Positions 27,401-39,400 of a DNA stretch of 64,000 nt are shown piece by piece. Where the stretch lies: positions 858,096 to 922,095 of the forward strand of contig VZRN01005622.1 in assembly GCA_013397935.1 (NCBI GenBank). The letters run 5' to 3'. Every line of letters begins with the position of its first letter. Position 1 is the first letter of the stretch. The DNA comes from Dasyornis broadbenti (taxonomy: Eukaryota; Chordata; Aves; Passeriformes; Dasyornithidae). The position numbers and the translations under genes were made by a program. The notes under the pieces are model-generated. The model worked only from the letters and a program-made list of their open reading frames with translations, had not been told where the DNA came from and did not search any database.

Positions 27401-30400
27401 GTAACTATTTATTTTGCCCTTTAACTATGCAATACCACTAGAAATGTAATAATTTAATTCTGTGAGGGTGCTTCAATATATGGTTTCCTATATTCAAATA
27501 AGGCCTAGGACACGGATCAAGTGATCAAGCTGTCATCACCAAGGTAATCTCACTGGACAGCGGAACACATGTGGGGTTTGTTTCAAAACTGCTAAGGTGA
27601 AATTATCAACAAGAACACGATAAAAGCAAAACAAAACAAAAAAAAAGCCCTCTTAAATTTCAAATGGCTGTGACGACCTCTCTGTGAAGTGTTTACATAG
27701 CTGAAATTTGGAAAGCTGTCAAGATAATGCTCCACCCACTTATTTTCACTAGACATTATGCACTAAATGAAGCCTCAAGAGTCAGTGCCACTCTCAATAC
27801 AATGATCAATAATATTTTCAGTTTTTATCCATCCATTCATTTTCACCAAACATTATGCACTACTGAAGCCTCAAGGTACAGTGAAATTCTTAGTGCAGTG
27901 ATCAATAATTTTTTTTAGTTTATATTAAGCTGAAGACTAGTGGATCATTTCCAAGCCCCCACTCTATGTATGAAAGAAGCACCATCTTGAGTCGTTCATA
28001 ATATGAATTTCAATACGGGAAAGCAGGTGAAAGAGAAGCTGCAGCTGCTTCCTTGTAACTTGATTTCTTCAAAACATCCACTGTGCGCAAGGTCAAACCA
28101 AATGCTGCCTTGTAACTCCCACCTGGAGAGTTACCCAACCTGGGTGTCTGGGCACATTTACAGAGCTCTAATCTCACTTCAGGGAGCAATACCAAAACAC
28201 AGCAGCATCCCTTGTACTCCCCACTCACAGTCGCTATGGTACCATTTAGGTCACAAATCTTCGGTTTAGGAATTGCTGATCAGGTGCTTTCTACGTGCCT
28301 ATTTTGGCAGAGAGACACATACCTTTCTTTTGTAAGCAACTTAGTCAAAGCTGCTTCAGGACTGATGACAGCAGATACGTTAAATGCTTTGAGCATGCAA
28401 AACTTTCATATATTTAAAACTGTGCTCCAGAATTTCCCACTGAAGAACTACAGATCATTTCATGATGACGGTTTAGCTTTAAAGCACACTTGTGCTCCAC
28501 AAAAATACAACTAAACTTTGATCCAAAGCAGCACAAACATGGTATGAAATGTTAAAAGACAACCCTTATTCAGTAATAGATCCCATTTATCAAATGAACA
28601 CTCATTTATATCAAGCTGGCTCTTTGCAAGGCCAAGTCCCTCAGCACTGGCTTGCTGTGACATTTGGAATGCCCTAGTTTAAAGCTGAAATGGAGCCAGC
28701 ATCTGTTCCGAATGCAGAGCACACGTTATCCGGCACTCTGAGCGTGTTTCAAAACTTCTCTTGGTTTTCCAGGGTAGAGTTTAGGGATTTCTGAAGTAAC
28801 TCCATTTGTATATAGCTTATTTGGCTGGATCACCTACCTCAAACTCTGCATGATACAACTTTTAATCCATGTCTCAACACACGGGTTTTCCAGCAACCAG
28901 AATTCTCCATGTACCAGACAAGAAACAGGAGTGTACACAATATGCACTGAATTAACTTTCATCAAGGCAAGTTAAAATTCTTGAAGATTACTTAAAATTT
29001 TAAAAATCATTTGCTAGCTGTGTAGGCCGACATTGGCCCCATTTTATAATCATCGAAACTGTGACACAGGAAACTCAAGCAATTTATCAAAAGAAAGAGT
29101 GAACCAGCAGTACTGCCAGAAACCAAACCCACTGGTGTGACCTCCAGTCCTTTGAACAAGGCCCTGTGTTATATTTCTTCACCCTTCTGCACTACTGTAA
29201 AAATGCCAAAAAATTGTAACTCTTGGTTCTGTCAATGTTTAGAAGACTACATTTCAAGAGACTATAATCAACTACTTCATTATGGTTTAAGTTCAAAACA
29301 AGTAACTCAAATTATTCTCTGTTCTCAATAATGCGTCACAAAGCTTGAAAGTGTGAACACTAAAGAGAATAGAAAATATTTTATTGTCCATAAAGAGACT
29401 TACTTGCCACTTGAATATATAAGAGCTTTGCTACTGAACACCCAGCATCAAACAACCTGGTGCGAATCAAACCTGTACTCAAATCCTAAAATAAGATTAA
29501 GTAATGAGCTTTATGTGTTAAGAAACACAAAACTTTCAGATAATATAACACCAAGACAGAAACTACAGAAAACAGGACACTGTGCCCTCAATTACAAAAC
29601 AGTGAGCCTGTATCTCATGGTGAATATATGAATACAAAATCCCATCTCAAAAAAAAAACCCCAACCCACAAAAAGAGGTCTGCTGATGTTTCAAAAACAA
29701 TAGATTAAAAAAAAGTAGTGCGGCAATGTTATGCATTTTAGGGTAGTAAATATGCATTTTGGAAAATACTTCTGTTTAGGTTTGCCTCTACAGAATCTGC
29801 AAGAATAGGATATTACAGGTAACAGCACAGGTAAGATGTGTTTGCATTAGTAGCAATGGCTGTAATTAACTTCTAAACATCTTTTGGATACTTTCAGTAT
29901 CCACTCCCAAATACAAGCTTCCCCTGGACCCCATCTGTGGTAGGGTTACAAGCATTTGAGCTTTAAATCGATGTGTTTAATTTCTGTTTGGTATTTGCCA
30001 TGGTTTATGTCTGAAAGATACTTAACACATAAAACTCAGCCGCATTAATATCAAGCATTTAAGGTATTCTCAGTGGCAAAAATGTGAAATAAAGTACAAG
30101 TACCTTTGTCAGAGAAGGCACTTTATCTGTGCTGTACTGACTGCTGCTAAGTGGATATCATTCACAAGTACACCATATTTTGACAGATACTCTTACACTT
30201 CCCCTTACACTGCCCATACTCAAGTCCTCTGTATTGTTCTTGCCACAGATTGCAAATTAAGTTTTGTGACAGGAAGAAAAATGCCAGTTTTCAGCAAATT
30301 CGTTATTTATTAAATCCTTTAAAATACTCCGACGACCAAATACAAACTACTCACTGAGATAAAAGGCACTTGATATTTTTACATTATGTCACAAATACTT

Positions 30401-33400
30401 CTAGTTTCTACAGAGCAGAGGACAAAATTCATGTGATAAAACTAAGAGAAGCTCTATCTTTCTATTATGTAAAAGATAACATGTACCACCTTACTACTCT
30501 CAACAGAAAACTATCTGAAATAGCTTAAGCAATTAACTGGGTGTAGGATTAACTACATGCAAAAGCTTTTGCTGTTTTCTGCACCAGCACTAAAACATGT
30601 CTCCCAAAGAAACATCTCGAAATTCTAAAACAGATACCAACACAAAAATGATAGTTATCAGATCAAGAAAACTACACTTATGCCCTGCTTTCTTCCCCAA
30701 AGAAAAATCAAAAGAGGCTTCTATTAACTGAAGGTAAAAAGAAATATTATGCAAATTGTTGCAAGTTGGAGTAAACAGCATTACTGAAGGTTTCAAAATG
30801 TCTTTGGAAATGCTTTCCTTCGACTTTGAAAAGTCTTCATCTGAAACTGTTATGTGGATAGTAATGTTGAATATCTTCTTATAAAAATGGTATCAACATA
30901 ATTACCTAGACAATCCTTAACAACACTTGAGGAAATACACATCAGGTACTCTGCTTTATGTTCTCCAGTACTACTGATCTGTGTAACAGCCAAGGTTAAT
31001 TAGGAGCTCTACTTTCCAACAAGAAAAGATGATATCTAAGAAGCTGAAATGGGGTGCTGCTCCACCCCAGTGCAGAAGTTAAAATTGCTCATAGCAGAAC
31101 CAGGATCTCTCACCTCCAAGCACTCAGGCAAAATGAATACTGGAGCATGCAGAACTACTAGGAGAAGGAAAGAAAAATCTGCTTTTAAGAGAAGCACATT
31201 CCTAGCAGGAATGTCCTCTTTCTTTCAGCTGAGGAGGTGTGTGCCCCTGCTGCTGCCAAGTCGTGCCAGTACCTTCCAGTGTCTGCCAGCGGCTGCTGCT
31301 TCTCCCGCTCAGCCAGCGCTCAGCCAGCGGGACTAATCCCAGGAATTCTAGACAAAGGTTCCGGGGTAAATCAAAGCCGACTATTTAAAGTTGTTTAAGC
31401 TAACTCGATACTCATTTTTAAACAGATTAAGAAGTGATTATACAGAAGCTTACCAGCATATCTACAGACACGTCTTCCAGCAAAACAGCTCAGGGCCTGC
31501 CTTTTCCCTTGGACAGAGTGGAACTGAATTAAGGCATTGAACATTCTGCACACCTGACTAATTAAACACACCATTTAATCCTGGAGAGTATAGAAATTGT
31601 ACAGTGATGGGTTTGTTTGGGGGAACATGGAAATAGCTATAGAGAGACCACAACAGATACAGGTCATTACCCCGGAAGATTACAAATGTAAACACCAGGA
31701 AACAGCCCTGGATTAGAGTTTAAAGATAGATTACATCAAAAGTTGAGCTCAAGTAGAAAGCTGAGTCTTGACAGTAGATGACTATCAAGTTTACACTGTA
31801 CTGACACAGGTTAAATTATCACTGGGTATTTAAAAACAAATGGGGGAAAAGCCCCTTTTAAAAATTACATTACTGGTTGCATGAAACTATATGTATTTAT
31901 CCTAGATAATAAAAACTGTTTAACACCAAAGACTCTTTTTTTTACTGGAGACTTTTCAGGACATAACAGTGCTTCTAAAATAAAACCAAATTAAAAAGGA
32001 ACCAGATTTTTTCCTCATTTCCTAGAGAGGTAGATAATGGGAACACACTACAACAACTGTAACAAAGCCATGCAGCCTAAATAAAGAGCTGGGTTTGGTT
32101 TAATAGTTTAATTTTAATTGCTTTTTTTATATTAGTAAACTTTCAGTAGTTCAAAAAGGGTTGAACAAACACTGATGGCTCAGAACATACGAAGTTCTCA
32201 GGGAAGAGAAGGGAGAGATTCTCATCTTCCTCATGATTTCTGCTAAGTAGAGCGCAGTCAGAATTAATGACACATTCAATTTTCCAGGAGGAAAGCCTGC
32301 AAACCCTTGAAGAACAAAATGAGGAAAATAAAGGGATATTAAAATTCACTGATGTGACTCAGATTCCATGTCATGATATTCGCATTCAATATTTAATGAT
32401 TCAACACACACTAAAGCATTTGGGATACATCTGAATCAGCAATTCACTAAGTCCCAAAGACACGAAAATGCCGAGACTTGCGCTTAAACAGTGAAAAACC
32501 TGGCTTTGTTTGAAGGTTGGCAAAGTTTGTGTCTGAACTGATCCTTCACTGCTAGAACAGGACTGGTCTCAAGTGTCAACAGGTTCTTGATACATGATCA
32601 GTTATATCCCACTAGACTATTCTGGGGACACTCAAGGATAGAAGATCAGGAATCACATGCAAAGTCACAAGAACTCACAGAGTTGCAGTGCAACATCTTG
32701 GAAGTGACTGAACACAGATAGGTTTAATGGTCTGCCCTAATGCAGTTAATGGAAGCAATCCAACTGGAAGAAAGCTACAGGGGAAAAAAATTCAAATAAA
32801 TAAATAAAGGAAAGAGATCTAAAGGATCTCTCACATCACTGCCTCATCCTGAAATACAAATCCAGTACATGCTGTACACGACTTGTTTTTGCAGCAAGAG
32901 ACAGCTTTCATGTATCCAAAGCTCATTATTAGAAGATCAAGGTACAACTTAACTACGAAGCCGTCTGAAACACTCAGTATCAAGGCACAGGCAGTTATTT
33001 ACAAAGCAAACACATTCCCTGTACAAAGAGTCTTTAAAAGCACACAATTTTAATTCAATGAAATATTGCAATCAAAAATGAGAATATATTAGAAGTGCAC
33101 ACAAATGTCTGCAGTTTCCAGCTGTCTGCAGGAAAATATGGAGGCTCCAAAAGATATAAAGCAAATACATTTGCATCCTACGATTGAGTATAATTCAAAT
33201 ATTATAATACATGCAAAGCCCTGGGACTACAACCCACTTACATGCACTCATACTTCCTGGCAACCATTAACACACATGATTAATGTTCTCTTAACCACAC
33301 ATCTTACACATAAGGCTAATCACTTAAAATCAAAAAATACATCTGTATAGTTCAACCCACTTCCAGAAATGCTGACAAAACTGCAGGTAAGTTAAAAGCC

Positions 33401-36400
33401 CTCTTGAATTTCTGAAGGACAGAAATTTTTTTAAAAGAAAATACACAAAAATGATCATCAACACATTATCACTGAGTAAAAACAAAATGGGATATCACTG
33501 AGGAGAAAGAAGCAGTAACATAAACCATACAAATTAAACCACAAAATACACGGGAAAGATGGAACTGAAAAAAGGTCAGTGATACTAACAACAAACAAAG
33601 ATTTCTAAGATAACAGCAAAACAAGCTACCAAATTTACCTAGATTAATGTTACATGGCTGTACTACTTGCAGGTCCAAGTGGCTCCTTTCCTCCACTCCC
33701 ATAGCTCAGTTACTCTACGAGTGAAATAATCCCAGTGATAACAGAAGGCTGATTAGACTGAAATTAAAACTAAGCATTCAGCACTCAGTCCACAGAAATA
33801 CTCATCTAACCTTAATCCTACCTACTAGCTCATATCTCATTCTGGTTTTCTGCTGTGTACCAAATTATAACCAGCCAGCACATTTTATTTGCTGTTTTGT
33901 CCAGATGATTTTGTTACACTGTGCTTTTATTATCCTTTACCGACACCGATTTAAAATGGGTGTCTTTATTATCTAAGCTGATTTACTTTGAAGTAGTAGT
34001 GGGAAAAAAAAAAGCATTAATCTTGTATGCTAGGATAACCCCTAACATCTTTTCCTAAAAGCTGTTTTAGACATACATACAGTGCCTTTCTGTTCCTTGG
34101 TACTAATTTAAATGAGATAGTATCAGGGAATTCATTTCAGACGCAGTCTCTTTATTAAACTCCTCCAAATTCAATTTGTTATCAACAGGTCTCGATGCCA
34201 CGTTGTTCTTTCAATTGCCTATCTGTAATTTTTTTTTAAGGACTGTAGTCACTAAGCCTTGCTTTTATTAACAAGGGGAATAAACTCCAAACATACCCAG
34301 TTTAAGGCAATACCCAATCACTGTCCTCTCTCATGGTTTTTTCAATTAAAAAATTACACACGTTTTCTGCAATGCTCTTATGCATCTTAAACTTTTCTAT
34401 ACAACCAGTGAAAATCCAGTGACCACACCAAATATCCTGCTTTCCTCATGCTTCCTGCCTCCTTCCAATATTAGATTGAGCACATAAAAACTGCTTCACA
34501 AATGTATTTTCCTCCAACTCATTCATTGCACCATGAACTTCAATTCAGCCTCTGCCTATTTCTATTAATCAGAAAACATCTCTAATGAAAAAAATCTGGG
34601 GAGTTCACTTACACCTTTGTAAAAACCCTCAGTTAGTCCAGTTTCTCAAAGTATTTGGTGTGTGATAGAATATATCACTACAGAACTGTGTTCTCATAAT
34701 CAGACAATCTGGTACATTTATAGTGCTTCTTTTTCAGTTAATCTGCTAGACTGGAAGACAAAGTAACACAAAACACCTCTACCAATTCTGGAATTTAGCT
34801 GTGACAGATGAGTGTTTTTAACACATGTTGGAAAAGAAAATTAATTCCAGAGGTTTAGGACATGAAATGTAGCAGTGTACCCGAAAAAAAAAAAAAAACT
34901 ACACATCAAACGTATTATGCAAAGAATTTAAGAAGAAAGGTTGCTTAAATACTCTGACCATCTCCAAGTTTGCAAGAGCACCAGCTACAAATCTGACCAT
35001 GTTAAAGCTGTCTGACCCTTCTTACTCCACATTATTTTCAAAGACCAAGACACCACGTGTTAAAATATAACTGGAGCAAAAACTGGAGAAAATAATGCCT
35101 CTCTTTTTGGTTGTTCTTTCCAGCATTCTAGTTTCCATTCTGCTGGGTTTGGTTTGTTTGTTTGTCCAAGAAAAGCAAAAGAGAAAATGAAAGTTCACAG
35201 TATTTTCAGGAACTCAGTTCACTCTCACACTCTGGGCAATGTATTTTAGGAAATAGCAAATGTTCAACAGCAACACCCAACTCTAACAGCGACATCCAAT
35301 TCTATCTACATTCAACCAAACACTACTAATTTTATAAACTGATATGAATGGAAGCCAGTCAATATCAAAGCTAATCAGTTATAATAGCTATTCTTGTCTG
35401 GTTTTCAACCTTAGCCATAGAGCAGGGCAATCAACTAAATTCAAAACTGTAATTAGTTCTGGGGTTACTGTGGTTCATTTTTATAAAGAGGGGGAACTAC
35501 TGAAACCTAAAGGGTTTAGTAAGTTCTCCCTACCTACACAAATATTCACAGGTCTCCTTTTAGTATGAAGCTTTACAAAATTTGACCACAATGAAACTAA
35601 CTACTGAGTTCCTTACAGTGAGTTCTTTACAGACTCCAAACTTTTACCAAATCTTAAAAACTAGGATGATAAAAACTTAGTAAGATATGAAATAATCTTT
35701 AAAGAGGAGAGAGTGAAAGCTCACAGGAAAGCATCGCAATGCTATCTCTAAGATATATGCTAAGCTTAAAAGGAAAAAGAAGGAAAGAAGATTTCAGAAA
35801 ATAGTATCTGCATGAGGATATCAGAGACCGGGGAGAACCGATTATTTTGATATTTGCTTCCACTGTATCGAACACCACAACTTCCAACAACCACTCTGAG
35901 CTAAAATGCAGCATCAGTTCCTGTTCTTTTAGACCAGGAGGCTTTCTCTGGATAACCTGCTATGCCAGACAGCAAAAATAAACCAACCTAACAAAAACCC
36001 CAAAACAAACAAATAAAAATAAAAAGGAAAAGTCTTCATTCTTCCTCTTGTCTAAACAGAGCCATTCTCAGCAGCAGGACCTTTCACAGAAAAGCAAATA
36101 AACCCATCACATTAAATACTTCAGAGGAATTATAAATCCCTCCTTCTTGCAAGAAACCCATGCTGCCATTTTTCCAGTCAAATCATTACATGCTATATTT
36201 AATCCACAGAAGCCTTCACTGCGCTGGCACAGAACGCTCTACCTGCCACCGGAACAGGTTTGTTCACGACTCCCTGAAACGTTGGCACAATGATACAAAC
36301 GGCAAGATTTGGAGATTCTTGTGAAAGTATCCTGAGTAATTACACTTGCCAGCTTCAAAGCAGAATTTAACGTGGATACCACAGTTTGCACCAATGTTTT

Positions 36401-39400
36401 CCAGGGTAAAAGCACTGTGATGTGCTGCTGAAAGCAGTCTGAAATTCAATTTCCATCTGTGATCCAGCAGCAGGACTCCTCCCACCATCGCCAGGCTAAG
36501 AGGATGCCGAAACTGAATCAAAGAAAAGAGAGTTACTGACAGCCTCCCCCAGGCTTGGCTTCCTCTGGAGACTTCAAATACAAGCACTGTCTGAAATTGA
36601 GACTAATTAGCCTACAAATGCTGAAGGAAACGTAGTTAACAGACACATTGCTGAGACCCACATCTTCCCTCTCTCATCACAGCAGGAGCTCTTACCAAAG
36701 GATAACATCTGAAGGACACATCCCAGGGACGCACGCACTGCCCCAGCTCCATGAGCTGTTTCTCTGGAACCCTGACCAGCACTGACTGGGCTTCCGAGCA
36801 ATTATTTAGGGATCTTGCAAAATCAAAATCAGACAGAGTTTTGCAAGGCCATACATTCCAGGGGTGAGCTATCTGCATGGAAAGGTACATTACACGGATC
36901 CTTCGTGGAGCAGCTGTTTCCAGAAGCTGAGAGAGGCTATTTATAGAGTGCCACTTGATTGCCAGTTCACATGAAACTAAAGCACTGAGTAAATAGGAAA
37001 CAGTAATTAGTTCTCAGATGTCTTCTTTCAAAACATGGTCACAGTCAATATTTCTGAGATTTTACACTGTAGCATAACACAACCATCCCAATGAAGGGTT
37101 CACTATGCAAGTTACCATTCACACAGACACATCTTCCAACACACTGTTAACTGCATTTACTTACGGATTTGCTACAATGCCTTTCCTTTGATTTGGTGGC
37201 TGAAAAAGAGCAGCAGGCAATGAAGAGGTACATAAACTACTACCTGTCTAGACAAATTTACAAAAAAATCCACCCAAACAAAAAGCAAAAAATGCACATG
37301 GACAATGCCTTGAGTCTCTCAATACTCTTCCTAAGTTAAAATGAAATGCCTGACCTGCATTTAATCTGTATGCCAGACTGCTAAAACACTACTTTAAAAA
37401 ATTATAAATTGGAAGAAGACTTACTTCCCCATGCAAGTTAGATCAGCGGTGACCAACAACAACCTGACCACTGCGGTCCTCACCAGTGGGGCCGAAGAAC
37501 AAAGCTCCCACACAGAGCTGCTGAAGTCTGTCGGAGAAAAGACCCGCATGCACCCTGACCTGCACACAAAAAGGCACAACAACAGGCCTGCTATCTGGGA
37601 AATCTGCACACAAGCAACCACACCTGCCTAGCAGTCAAATTAGAGAGTTCATTAAGGCCATAAATGCCATTTTGGGTAAAAAGTGCGGTGGCTCCACAAG
37701 ACAAGCACACCCTGTACCAACCCCTTCGTGAAAAGCAGGAGTCAGTAAGGACTGAGCATCCCTTGCCACTACCAATGCAGATCTCAACATCAATTCCATG
37801 GGAAGGCTCTCCCAGGTCCTGTTTTTTCAAGGCTATAAAGCAACTGTTTAGGTTAAAGGAAAAACAGTAAATATGAGATCTTAACCAAAGCACCAGAGGG
37901 GTTTTGTTTTTAACTAAAGTTATGTGCATTTTATTGGAGCAGCATCCAGAAAAGTCACCTTGGAAGATGATTTCTACCGATCAAGTCTTAGTACTTCAAC
38001 TACCAGAGACACAAACATGTAAAAAGCAGAAGAAGAAGAAAAAAGTCTTTTTCAAAAAAACTGTGCTTTTTCAGAATCTGCACACTACAGTCCTAATTTT
38101 AACATTGAGCTTTTCTTCTCCAACTGGAGCAGACAAAAAAAAAAAAAACCCAATCAGAAAGACTGAGGACTGAAAGTTAGAACAATCCTCAGCTAAGGCT
38201 TGGCTAAGCAGAGCTTGAGATATAACCAAAGTCAAAAGCAGCTAGATCGTTAGTTTTCAACCTTTTCTAATTTTAGGACTCAAAATTTCTTTCCAGAGGA
38301 CTTATATGTGTGTAAGCGCTGTACATACACACATACACCCCTCTGTAATCGGTGGAAACCTACCAGCAATAACCTTGATTTCCTCGATTAACCTTTTGTG
38401 GATTAGTGAGTGCTCAGGGACTACAGGCAGAAAACTACTGAGTTAGGCTCAGTAATGTGATATCCCACCTTAAATTCCGCCAGGAAAAAAAGCAAACGAC
38501 AAGCCATTCCCACCGAGTACAGCCGGGAAAGCCTGGGAGGCACAGAACGACACACGTTTTACAATGCTGTAAATCAAGCTCCATCTCGAGTACTCGAGGT
38601 TTCCACTCCAAGGCAGGAATTGTTTTGCCACACGAACACAAAAGAACGCGTTCCCGACCCAACGAGCCATCTTCCCTGGAGAGCCATCCCCCGCTCCAAG
38701 AAAACACAGTGCCACTACGATGGATCTCCACACCTCCAAAAACACGTGAATAACTAATGATTTTTAATTTATTTTTTTTTTGTAACGTCTTTTGCAGAAC
38801 CTGCGCCATGACAAAGAATATCAATAGTTCCTTCACGCCACGGAAGCCTCCCTGCGGCCTCGGAAACTAGAAGTGGCGCTGGCTTTAAGTTGCAAAGTGA
38901 AAATACCTGGCTTGGGTGTGGAGGCGAGGGCAGCCCGGGGCTGGGCGCCTGCGGGGACCCCACGGTGGCCGCGGAGCACTTGGGGACACAAAGGGCGGCC
39001 AGATCGGCCGGCACCGAGCGCGTTCCAACGGCTCGGCTTCTCCCAAAGCCCCGGGAGCACCTCGAGGGCGCCCGGACAGCGGCCGCGCCATGATCCCGGA
39101 GGCGTTTACGTGCTTTGTTCCCAGCCCCCGGCAGCTCAGCACCGGTAAATCCGGACCCTGCCCGGCCCCGGGCACGGAACGCCGACACCGGGGTTATTTT
39201 GAGCCGCCGCCCAACTTCCCGGCTGGATCTTGGCGTGCAACAGTTCCTCCGGGAAACAAGGTGGGCGGGTAAGCGGAGCCGCGTACCGAGGGACCGGGGG
39301 TCCTGGCGGGCCCCAGACCACCCCGGGAGCGTGGAGGGATAGGGCGGGAGCGGGGAGCCGTCCTGGAGCACCCCTGGAGAGCGGAGGGACGGGGTGGGGG

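Noticed and set aside
37421..37631. Open frames on both strands near 37.5 kb as a possible exon
   Set aside because: No recognisable protein and no convincing splice-site pair in phase with DCAF6.
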